Made by a program: the position numbers and the translations under genes. Below, piece after piece: positions 50,726-58,189 of a DNA stretch of 64,000 nucleotides (its first letter is position 1; every line of letters starts with the position of its first letter). The notes beneath the pieces were generated by a model. That model was not told the DNA's origin. It did not search any database and was given only the letters and a program-made list of their open reading frames with translations. Source of the DNA: Pseudomonas sp. KUIN-1 (lineage in GTDB: Bacteria > Pseudomonadota > Gammaproteobacteria > Pseudomonadales > Pseudomonadaceae); assembly GCF_009176725.1 (NCBI RefSeq), contig NZ_AP020337.1, positions 4,905,501 through 4,969,500 of the forward strand, in the 5' to 3' direction.

Positions 50726-51375
50726 TTCAGTAATCCTTTTGGAGTCAGCGTGCGTTGCAGCCATTGCAGGAGCAGGTCGGCGATGATGGCCAGAATGCTG
50801 ACCAGGACCGCGCCGACGATCAGCATCGACATATCGCTGCGGCTGATTGAAGCGAGAATGAGTACACCCAGACCACCGGCGCCGATGGTCGCGGCGATGG
50901 TCATGACACCGATATTCATCACCACGGCAGTGCGCACACCGGCGAGGATCACAGGCACGGCGATGGGCAGTTCGACCATGCGCAGACGCTGGCCGAAGGT
51001 CATGCCGATGCCTTTGGCGGCTTCGCGAATACCCGGTTCTACCCCGGTCAGCGCCAGATAGGTGTTACGCATGATCGGCAGCAGCGAGTAGAGGAACACC
51101 GCGGTAATCGCCGGCATCGGGCCAAGGCCCTGGCCGAATTTGGAATAGAACGGCAGCAGCAGGCCGAACAGAGCAATCGACGGCACGGTCAGCAGCACCG
51201 TGGCGCTGGCCTGCAAGGGGCCCGCCAGCGCTGGAAAACGCGTCATCAACACGCCCAGCGGCACACCGACGACAATCGCCAGGGTCACGGCGATGCCGAC
51301 CAGCGTGATGTGCTGCCAGGTCAGTTGCAGGACCTGTGCCCAGTCCAGATGGGAGAAGGCGCTCAAGAAGCTCAT
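50722..51375 (-). CDS. opuCB: osmoprotectant ABC transporter permease
   Basis: Inner-membrane permease of 217 residues with five to six hydrophobic helices. The EAA-type loop is REAAKGIGMTFGQRLRMVELP, followed by AVVMNIGVMTIAATIGAGGLG, the conserved end-segment of OpuC/ProW-type permeases. It overlaps opuCA by 4 bases and lies 13 bases after the binding-protein gene. Confidence 0.92.
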   Translation of the reverse strand: MSFLSAFSHLDWAQVLQLTWQHITLVGIAVTLAIVVGVPLGVLMTRFPALAGPLQASATVLLTVPSIALFGLLLPFYSKFGQGLGPMPAITAVFLYSLLPIMRNTYLALTGVEPGIREAAKGIGMTFGQRLRMVELPIAVPVILAGVRTAVVMNIGVMTIAATIGAGGLGVLILASISRSDMSMLIVGAVLVSILAIIADLLLQWLQRTLTPKGLLK

Positions 51376-51388
51376 ATCGTCTCCTTCC

Positions 51389-52282
51389 TTAGTTCAATGG
51401 ATGCTGGCGCAGAAAATCTGCGGCAACAACGGATGGGCTTTCATGGCCGACGTCGACGCGAGCGTTGAGGTCGATCATGGTCTGGTTGTCCAGCAGGTCA
51501 GCCAGCGGCTTGAGCAGCGTGGCGATGTCCGGATGCTTATCCAGATATTCCTGACGGATCACCGGCGCCGCGGTGTAGTCCGGGAAGTAGTGCTTGTCGT
51601 CTTCCAGCACTTTCAGTTTGAACGCATTCAGACGACCGTCGGTGGTGTACACCAGACCGGCAAAAACCTGACCGTTGCGCAACGCGGTGTAGACCAGCCC
51701 GGCGTCCATCTGCCGGGTGTTTTCACGACCGAGATTCATGTCGTAGTGCTTGACCATGCCGATCAGCCCGTCGGAACGGTTGGCAAACTCGGTGTCCAGC
51801 GCTACGACATGACCCTCTTTGGCTTCGTCCTTGAGCACTATGGTCAGGTCGGTCATGGTGTTGACCTGCGGGTACTTGTCAGCCACTTTTTGCGGCAGTG
51901 CCAGCGCGTAGGTGTTGTTGAACTTCGACGGAGAAAGCCAGACCAGGCCTTTCTTCGCATCCACTTCTTTCACCCGCGCATAGGTCTGGGCGCTGTCGAG
52001 TTTTTCATCGATATGGTTGTAGGCCACCAGCGACACACCGGTGTATTCCCACAGCAGATCCAGCTGACCGCTTTCCTGAGCGCTGCGCGCCAGATTGCTG
52101 CCAAGACCGCCGGTAATCTGCACGTCGTAGTTCTTGGTCCGCAGGTATTGCGCAGTCAGTTCGGCAAGCATGGTCTGTTCGGTGAACACCCGTGCGCCGA
52201 CACGTAACAGCGGCTTTTCCGCAGCCTGGGCCAATGCCGGAAACAGCAAGGCAAAGCCTAAAAACAAGCATATTCTTTTCAT
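51389..52282 (-). CDS. opuCC: osmoprotectant ABC transporter substrate-binding protein
   Basis: Periplasmic binding protein of 297 residues (OpuAC/ProX type). The signal peptide is MKRICLFLGFALLFPALAQA. The mature part begins AEKPLLRVGARVFTEQTMLA; LDLLWEYTGVSLVAYN and VYTTDGRLNAFKLKVLEDD are family blocks. There is no lipobox cysteine, so it is soluble in the periplasm. ATG 52282 is used; the open frame continues upstream to 52558 only inside opuCD. Confidence 0.92.
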   Translation of the reverse strand: MKRICLFLGFALLFPALAQAAEKPLLRVGARVFTEQTMLAELTAQYLRTKNYDVQITGGLGSNLARSAQESGQLDLLWEYTGVSLVAYNHIDEKLDSAQTYARVKEVDAKKGLVWLSPSKFNNTYALALPQKVADKYPQVNTMTDLTIVLKDEAKEGHVVALDTEFANRSDGLIGMVKHYDMNLGRENTRQMDAGLVYTALRNGQVFAGLVYTTDGRLNAFKLKVLEDDKHYFPDYTAAPVIRQEYLDKHPDIATLLKPLADLLDNQTMIDLNARVDVGHESPSVVAADFLRQHPLN

Positions 52283-52296
52283 GAGGATTCCTTCGC

Positions 52297-53010
52297 TCAG
52301 CGAGCCAGTCCGCGTTCCAGCCAAAGACGACTGGCCAGTGTCACCAGACCATCGAGCAGCAGCGCCAGCAGAGCGGTACACGCCGCACCCAGCACCAGTT
52401 GCGGCTGGTTGTTCAAGGCAATGCCCGGGAAAATCAGGCTGCCAAGGCTGTTGGCACCGATGAGAAACGCCAGCGGCGCGGTCCCGACATTGATCGCCAG
52501 CGCGACACGCACACCGCCGATAATGATCGGTACGGCATTGGGCAACTCGACACGCCACAGCACCTGGCGCGGGGTCATGCCGATACCGACGGCAGCTTCC
52601 TTGAGTGAACCCTGGACGTTTTTCAGGCCCTCGTAGGTGTTACGCACGATAGGCAACAGAGAGGCGAGGAACAGCGCGAAGATCGCCGGCCCGCTGCCGA
52701 TCCCGAGAATCCCGAGGGCAATGGCCAGAACGGCGAGAGGAGGAACGGTGTTACCAATGTTGAATATCTGCATGAAGCGTTCGGCGCGGCCAACCATGCT
52801 TGGTCGGCTGAGGGCAATGCCTGCAGGGATGCCGACCACAAGGGCCGCCAACATCGAAACCAGAACCAGAATCAGGTGAGCCTGAAGGTAGAACAGCAGG
52901 TCATCCTGGTATTGCTTGATAGTACTGATGCCGATCCAGTGGATCAGCAGGGCCAGGAGTGCGATCGCAACCGCACCTCCCAATAGCCCCTTGCCATAGC
53001 GATTTGCCAC
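52297..53010 (-). CDS. opuCD: osmoprotectant ABC transporter permease
   Basis: Second permease, 237 residues, and first gene of the operon. The EAA loop is KEAAVGIGMTPRQVLWRVELPN, nearly the same as in the other permease, followed by ALAINVGTAPLAFLIGANSLG. It lies 14 bases before opuCC. Transcription starts in the divergent gap 53011-53354 and is probably osmotically induced, as known for opuC in P. syringae. Confidence 0.92.
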   Translation of the reverse strand: MANRYGKGLLGGAVAIALLALLIHWIGISTIKQYQDDLLFYLQAHLILVLVSMLAALVVGIPAGIALSRPSMVGRAERFMQIFNIGNTVPPLAVLAIALGILGIGSGPAIFALFLASLLPIVRNTYEGLKNVQGSLKEAAVGIGMTPRQVLWRVELPNAVPIIIGGVRVALAINVGTAPLAFLIGANSLGSLIFPGIALNNQPQLVLGAACTALLALLLDGLVTLASRLWLERGLAR

Positions 53011-53354
53011 AGGCGGACTCCTTATTTCAGTCGGCGAACGCGTTGACCTGGACGTCCGGAAAGGACGCCGGCAATAACGTTCGCGAAGAGCAGCGGGTGG
53101 GTCGCCGGTAAGGGTTTAACCTCGGCGAAAACACAAGCCATAAGCGCAGCTTCGTCAAACCAACATGCTGATGAATCAGCCCCTTGCGTTGGCTTCGTTG
53201 CGAGCCTTGACGGGGGAGTGGACGTCTCCACGACCTGAAAGGTTCCCACACGAGACATTATCTGGCCATCGTTTATTGTCTGAACGGTTCGGTTATTGCC
53301 GCGAGTTGAGCTATAATCTGCGCCCTTTTTCAATCCCATCCCAGGCGATTTCCC
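53011..53354. promoter_or_regulatory. divergent promoter region between opuC and prfC
   Basis: A 344-base gap without a gene. A perfect -10 hexamer TATAAT at 53312-53317 faces prfC, about 38 bases before its start, but I see no good -35. The opuC promoter should lie nearer 53020-53200; no obvious operator was found there. Confidence 0.5.
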
Positions 53355-54938
53355 ATGACCCAACAGGCCGCCGAAGTCGCGAAACGCCGCACTTTCGCCA
53401 TTATTTCCCACCCGGATGCGGGTAAAACCACCATCACGGAAAAACTCCTGCTGATGGGCAAGGCCATTTCCGTCGCCGGTACGGTCAAGTCGCGTAAATC
53501 CGACCGTCACGCCACCTCCGACTGGATGGAAATGGAGAAACAGCGTGGTATCTCCATTACCACGTCCGTGATGCAGTTTCCGTATCGCGACCACATGATC
53601 AACCTGCTCGACACCCCGGGCCACGAAGACTTCTCCGAAGACACCTACCGCACCCTGACGGCGGTCGACTCGGCCTTGATGGTCCTCGACGGCGGTAAAG
53701 GCGTCGAGCCACGCACCATCGCGCTGATGGATGTCTGCCGTCTGCGCGACACGCCTATCGTCAGCTTCATCAACAAGCTCGACCGCGATATCCGCGACCC
53801 GATCGAGCTGCTCGATGAAATCGAAGCGGTCCTCAAGATCAAGGCGGCGCCGATCACCTGGCCGATCGGTTGCTACCGGGACTTCAAGGGTGTCTATCAC
53901 CTGGCCGACGACTACATCATTGTCTACACCGCAGGCCACGGCCACGAGCGCACCGAAACCAAAATCATCGAGAAGCTCGATTCGGACGAAGCCCGCGCCC
54001 ACCTGGGCGATGAATACGAGCGCTTCGTCGAGCAACTGGAGCTGGTACAGGGCGCCTGCCACGAATTCAACCAGCAGGAATTCATCGACGGTCAGCTGAC
54101 CCCGGTGTTCTTCGGCACCGCGCTGGGCAACTTTGGTGTCGATCATGTACTCGATGCCGTGGTGAACTGGGCGCCCAAGCCGCTGGCACGTGTGGCCAAC
54201 GAGCGCACCGTCGAGCCGGCGGAAGAGAAATTCAGCGGTTTCGTGTTCAAGATCCAGGCGAACATGGACCCCAAGCACCGCGACCGCATCGCCTTCATGC
54301 GTATCTGCTCGGGCCGTTACGACAAGGGCATGAAGATGCGCCATGTGCGCCTGGGCAAGGACGTACGGATCGGCGACGCGCTGACGTTCTTCTCGTCGGA
54401 GCGCGAGCAGTTGGAAGAAGCCTACGCCGGCGACATCATCGGCTTGCACAACCACGGCACCATCCAGATCGGCGACACCTTCACCGAAGGCGAAGCGCTG
54501 GGCTTCACCGGTATTCCGCACTTCGCCCCGGAGCTGTTTCGTCGCGTCCGCCTGAAGGACCCGCTCAAATCCAAGCAACTGCGTCAGGGTCTGCAACAGC
54601 TGGCCGAAGAAGGCGCCACACAGGTGTTCTTCCCGCAGCGCAGCAACGACATCATCCTCGGCGCCGTCGGTGTGCTGCAGTTCGATGTGGTCGCCAGCCG
54701 CCTCAAGGAAGAATACAAGGTCGAATGCGCCTACGAGCCGATCACTGTGTGGTCAGCGCGCTGGATCGACTGCGACGACAAGAAGAAGCTCGAAGAGTTT
54801 GAGAACAAGGCGGTGGAAAACCTGGCAGTGGACGGCGGCGGTCACCTGACCTACCTCGCCCCTACCCGCGTGAACCTGGCCCTGATGGAAGAACGCTGGC
54901 CCGACGTGAAATTCCGCGCCACCCGCGAGCACCACTGA
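53355..54938 (+). CDS. prfC: peptide chain release factor 3
   Basis: Translational GTPase that recycles RF1/RF2 from the ribosome; 527 residues, the normal RF3 length. The G motifs are visible: ISHPDAGKTTITEK (G1), GISITTSV (G2), LLDTPGHEDFSEDTYRTL (G3), FINKLDRD (G4). Domain II and the C-terminal RF3 region (QLAEEGATQVFFPQR; VGVLQFDVVASRLKEEY) follow. It is probably monocistronic, with a large palindrome array starting about 20 bases after its stop. Confidence 0.97.
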   Translation: MTQQAAEVAKRRTFAIISHPDAGKTTITEKLLLMGKAISVAGTVKSRKSDRHATSDWMEMEKQRGISITTSVMQFPYRDHMINLLDTPGHEDFSEDTYRTLTAVDSALMVLDGGKGVEPRTIALMDVCRLRDTPIVSFINKLDRDIRDPIELLDEIEAVLKIKAAPITWPIGCYRDFKGVYHLADDYIIVYTAGHGHERTETKIIEKLDSDEARAHLGDEYERFVEQLELVQGACHEFNQQEFIDGQLTPVFFGTALGNFGVDHVLDAVVNWAPKPLARVANERTVEPAEEKFSGFVFKIQANMDPKHRDRIAFMRICSGRYDKGMKMRHVRLGKDVRIGDALTFFSSEREQLEEAYAGDIIGLHNHGTIQIGDTFTEGEALGFTGIPHFAPELFRRVRLKDPLKSKQLRQGLQQLAEEGATQVFFPQRSNDIILGAVGVLQFDVVASRLKEEYKVECAYEPITVWSARWIDCDDKKKLEEFENKAVENLAVDGGGHLTYLAPTRVNLALMEERWPDVKFRATREHH

Positions 54939-54956
54939 CCGGCCGATGGCGTCGCT

Positions 54957-55440
54957 GGGTGACGCGGAGCGTCACGAACGGCATTCCCACGCTGGAGCGT
55001 GAGGAACGATAGTTCTGTAACTATCGTGCCGATGCTCCGCGTCGAGCGTGAGGAATGATAAGCGTCCGAGAGAACATCTATCGTGCCGACGCTCCGCGTC
55101 GAGCGTGAGGAATGATAAGCGTCCGAGAGAACACCTATCGTGCCGACGCTCCGCGTCGGCATGCAGTTCTGGACGCTCTGCGTCCTGCCCCGAACTTGCG
55201 GCGCGGCGCAGATCTGTGACGCAGAGCGTCACAAACGGCATTCCCACGCTGGAGCGTGAGGAACGATGGGTGTCTGAGAGAACACCTATCGTGCCGACGC
55301 TCCGCGTCGGCATGCAGTTCTGGACGCTCTGCGTCCTGCCCAGAACTTGCGGCGCGGCGCAGATCTGTGACGCGGAGCGTCACCCACGGCATTCCCACGC
55401 TGGACCGTAAGGAACGGTGGGCGTGTCCGAAAGTACGCTC
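54957..55440. repeat. tandem array of dispersed double-palindrome repeats
   Basis: About 480 bases built only from the repeat modules found elsewhere in the window. A 57-base unit (CGTGCCGAYGCTCCGCGTCG onward) occurs at 55025, 55082 and in part at 55139. A 151-base unit (GTGCCGACGCTCCGCGTCGG through the next CACCTATC) begins at 55140 and recurs at 55291. The units differ by only a few bases, so the array grew recently. It fills most of the prfC downstream gap. Confidence 0.88.
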
Positions 55441-55492
55441 CGTATCCTCTTCTGGCTGGCATTCGCTGATCTGGATCAACCATTCAGCGCAA

Positions 55493-55511
55493 AATGAGAA
55501 TTAATCTCAAT
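55493..55511. promoter_or_regulatory. Fur-box-like site 1
   Basis: AATGAGAATTAATCTCAAT is a 19-bp near-palindrome containing GAGAATTAATCTC, similar to the Fur consensus. It lies 61 bases before the small gene at 55572. Confidence 0.55.
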
Positions 55512-55530
55512 AGAGCCTTGCTATTATCCC

Positions 55531-55549
55531 GATAAGAATTATTCTCATC
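55531..55549. promoter_or_regulatory. Fur-box-like site 2
   Basis: GATAAGAATTATTCTCATC matches the 19-bp Fur consensus at 13 positions by my count. It ends 22 bases before the start of the small gene, in promoter position. Confidence 0.65.
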
Positions 55550-55571
55550 TGACTTGCACAGGAGATGAGAC

Positions 55572-55814
55572 ATGACCTATTTGATCGATGCATGGCTGGA
55601 CAGACCCCACCCTTACCTGAGAATTCTCCATCGCGAGACAGGGGAAGTGTGTGCCGTACTGGAAGAGGAAGCGCTGGAGGAGTTACGCGATCAGGGCGAT
55701 CTGGATGTGTGCAGCTTGAGTTCCAGCGAGCCATTGGTGCTCAAGGAGCTGGTGAGAAACCTGTTTCTGTTCTGCTACGCGCGGGCGTTGCGCCCCATGG
55801 GTGAGTTGCACTGA
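55572..55814 (+). CDS. small acidic protein, probably iron-regulated
   Basis: An 80-residue acidic protein (MTYLIDAWLDRPHPYLRILH at the start) with no signal peptide or clear membrane helix. RETGEVCAVLEEEALEELRDQG is strongly acidic. AGGAG stands seven bases before the ATG. Two Fur-box-like sites immediately upstream predict expression under iron limitation. I recognise no domain; it may be a small cytoplasmic adaptor of the iron response (inference). Confidence 0.8.
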   Translation: MTYLIDAWLDRPHPYLRILHRETGEVCAVLEEEALEELRDQGDLDVCSLSSSEPLVLKELVRNLFLFCYARALRPMGELH

Positions 55815-55837
55815 GCATGAAGCATCAGCACAACTGC

Positions 55838-55872
55838 GTCGCTGAACGAATCGGCGCGATTCGCTCAGCGAC
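55838..55872. terminator. hairpin between convergent genes
   Basis: GTCGCTGA-a-CGAATC pairs with GATTCG-c-TCAGCGAC around a five-base loop, 14 pairs with one mismatch. No T-run on either side, but its place between convergent stops suits a bidirectional terminator. Confidence 0.55.
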
Positions 55873-55893
55873 CATCTGCATCGACCGCGTCGC

Positions 55894-56511
55894 TTACAGA
55901 ACGTCCAGCAGTTCCACGTCAAACACCAGCACGCTGTGCGGTGCGATGCTGCCTACGCCCTGAGCGCCGTAAGCCAGTTCGCTCGGCACGTGCAGACGCC
56001 ATTTGCTGCCGGCGTTCATCAGTTGCAGCGCCTCGGTCCAGCCGGCAATCACGCCGCTGACCGGAAATTCGGCCGGCTCGCCACGATCGTAGGAGCTGTC
56101 GAAGACGTTACCGTCGATCAACGTGCCGTGGTAGTGAACGCGTACCTGGTCTTCACGGGTTGGCTTGGCGCCAGTACCAGCGGTCACGACTTCGAATTGC
56201 AGACCCGAAGCCAGCGTGGTCACGCCTTCGCGCTTGGCGTTTTCAGCCAGGTAGGCCTTGCCGGCGCCCGCAGCCTGTTCAGCCTTGGCGGCTGCTTCAG
56301 CCTGCATGATTTCGCGGATGACCTTGAAGCTGGCGGACATTTCTTCCTGACCGACACGGCTTGGCTGACCGCCAAACGCATCGCGCAGGCCCGCCACGAT
56401 GGCTTCCAGATCGACGCCCGGTGGCGGGTTGTCGCGCAACTGATCGCCCAACTGACGGCCAATGCCGTAGCTGACGCGGGTTTCGTCGGTGGACAGATTG
56501 ACTTCGGACAT
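55894..56511 (-). CDS. fklB: FKBP-type peptidyl-prolyl cis-trans isomerase
   Basis: Protein-folding enzyme of 205 residues. An N-terminal helical dimerisation domain (about 1-95, STDETRVSYGIGRQLGDQL) is followed by the FKBP catalytic domain (about 110-205): VRVHYHGTLIDGNVFDSSYDRG, VIAGWTEALQLMNAGSKWR, PSELAYGAQG and the end VFDVELLDVL. No signal peptide is visible, so it resembles cytoplasmic FklB rather than periplasmic FkpA. ATG 56511 has GGAG upstream. Confidence 0.92.
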   Translation of the reverse strand: MSEVNLSTDETRVSYGIGRQLGDQLRDNPPPGVDLEAIVAGLRDAFGGQPSRVGQEEMSASFKVIREIMQAEAAAKAEQAAGAGKAYLAENAKREGVTTLASGLQFEVVTAGTGAKPTREDQVRVHYHGTLIDGNVFDSSYDRGEPAEFPVSGVIAGWTEALQLMNAGSKWRLHVPSELAYGAQGVGSIAPHSVLVFDVELLDVL

Positions 56512-56665
56512 GACACTGCTCCGCATGGGGGCATACAGTCAGTGAGCGGTTGAGGCCTGATGGCCGTCACTTCGACACTCGCTGATACACCCCGGACAAA
56601 AGGCCGAGCAGCCTAGCACAACAGACCGGAAACGTCCTACAGCAGCGGTGGCTAACTTCTGACGA

Positions 56666-56974
56666 TCAGCACCATGAAGAATGAAACGAGATCGGCAGGC
56701 GCATTTCGGAACGGTCATTGACCGGCATGCCGCACAGCTCATCATGGACCACGCAATGGACCAGGTAAAAAGGCACCACCGGTATGTCCTTGAGCAGCTC
56801 CCGGGCATGCTCTACCGAGCGAAGATGCAGGGTCTTGCCCGCCGGGTCCTTGAGCATCACCGAAGTGCCATTCATGCGCACATCCAGCAGATAGATGCCG
56901 CCTTCGATGGAGATCAGGTTCAGCTCATCGACCCGCCCGGCTTGGGCGTGGTCGGTAAATTCCTGATAATTCAT
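56666..56974 (-). CDS. DUF6482-type small protein
   Basis: A 102-residue cytoplasmic protein, MNYQEFTDHAQAGRVDELNL at the start, with ISIEGGIYLLDVRMNG and LHLRSVEHARELLKDIP. The pattern matches the small DUF6482-type family common in Pseudomonas. AGGAGG lies seven bases before the ATG. The function is unknown. Confidence 0.78.
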   Translation of the reverse strand: MNYQEFTDHAQAGRVDELNLISIEGGIYLLDVRMNGTSVMLKDPAGKTLHLRSVEHARELLKDIPVVPFYLVHCVVHDELCGMPVNDRSEMRLPISFHSSWC

Positions 56975-57082
56975 GATCGAACCTCCTGCGCAAATGCCTG
57001 ATGCATCGGAACGGACGTTTTACAACACACAGCGCCGACATGCCAGAAACGATAACGCCCGCCCCTGTCATTCCATGTTGTT

Positions 57083-57571
57083 TCAGTGCTTGGTGACCTT
57101 GTCCAGATAGCCCATCGCAAACGCCGATATCACGAACGTCATGTGGATAATCACGTACCACATCAGGTATTCGGGCTTGATGTTGGTGGCGTCCATGAAC
57201 ACCCGCAACAGGTGGATGGAAGAAATCGCGACAATCGATGCTGCGACTTTCATCTTCAATGAAGACGAATCCATGGTGCCCAGCCAGTTGAGCTTTTCCT
57301 TGTCATCGTCGATGTCCAGTTGCGACACGAAGTTCTCGTAGCCGGAGATCATCACCATCACCAGCAAGCCACCGACCAGCGCCATGTCGATCAGCGACAA
57401 CAACACCAGAATCAGGTCAGCTTCGGCCAGCGAGAAGATGTTGGGAATGACGTGAAAGATTTCCTGGAAAAACTTCAGACACAACGCCAACAGACCAAGG
57501 GAGAGGCCGAAATAGATCGGCGCCAGCAGCCAGCGCGATGCGTACATGGCATTTTCAAAAAAACGTTCCAT
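57083..57571 (-). CDS. UPF0114 (YqhA-type) inner-membrane protein
   Basis: A 162-residue membrane protein with four hydrophobic segments. Family landmarks are MERFFENAMYASRWLLAPIYFGL at the N-terminus, SLIDMALVGGLLVMVMISGYENFVS, the charged loop DIDDDKEKLNWLGTMD and VAASIVAISSIHLLRVFMD. ATG 57571 is used rather than TTG 57583. The role of the family is unknown. Confidence 0.9.
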   Translation of the reverse strand: MERFFENAMYASRWLLAPIYFGLSLGLLALCLKFFQEIFHVIPNIFSLAEADLILVLLSLIDMALVGGLLVMVMISGYENFVSQLDIDDDKEKLNWLGTMDSSSLKMKVAASIVAISSIHLLRVFMDATNIKPEYLMWYVIIHMTFVISAFAMGYLDKVTKH

Positions 57572-57691
57572 TGATACTCGCAAGGTGTTTTAAAAGAGCG
57601 GGCGAGTATATCAGCGGTAATGCGCCGCTCTGAGCGTGCGACAAAATATCGCACAGCGGCAGTTAGCGCACTTGAGGAAACGGGTTGAAGG

Positions 57692-58021
57692 CTAGAACAG
57701 CGACGAACTCTGACAGACAGTCCTGTCGCTATCGATACGGCGCAATTCAGCCTGTATGTGCAGCGTCCAGATAGGCACGTCATCGGCACATTGATAACCA
57801 TGCAACGACAGGCTTTCAATAACGCTGGTGAGCACCGTTTGCGCTGCGGGCAAGCCTTTGAAAGGCCCCTGGGACTTGATTGCGGAAGGCTGTTCTTCGG
57901 CCATACCGGCGGCGAAGAACACCATCCACTGTCCGTTGTCATGAGGAAGAGGCCGGATGACACACTCGATGCGGGTCATCAGCCCCATGCATTCTCGGGT
58001 AAGGCAAAGGCTACGCGGCAT
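57692..58021 (-). CDS. conserved-looking hypothetical protein
   Basis: A 109-residue protein (MPRSLCLTRECMGLMTRIEC at the start) with no signal peptide or membrane helix. ATG 58021 is favoured because AGGAG lies six bases upstream; ATG 58051 and 58060 give longer forms. IECVIRPLPHDNGQWMVFF and VPIWTLHIQAELRRIDS look like strands of a small alpha/beta domain. I do not recognise it. Confidence 0.65.
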   Translation of the reverse strand: MPRSLCLTRECMGLMTRIECVIRPLPHDNGQWMVFFAAGMAEEQPSAIKSQGPFKGLPAAQTVLTSVIESLSLHGYQCADDVPIWTLHIQAELRRIDSDRTVCQSSSLF

Positions 58022-58189
58022 GATGCGCTCCTGTTCAGCAACAGTATTCATCCGTCCCATGAAGCAGAATGCACGCCAATCTCTTTGGCCACTGCGATCA
58101 CCTCAAGACTAGAAGAAAACCACCCGGCGAGAAACCATCTCTGATGAACGGAGCACCGGACGGTTTGGCACCGCCCGGTTCCTGCGCAG

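Noticed and set aside
53022..54596. 524-residue open frame opposite prfC
   Set aside because: prfC is unambiguous on the plus strand; the antisense product has no recognisable domain.
54972..55483. Several open frames of 65-120 residues in the prfC downstream region
   Set aside because: They are translations of the tandem repeat array and repeat the same peptide fragments in all frames.
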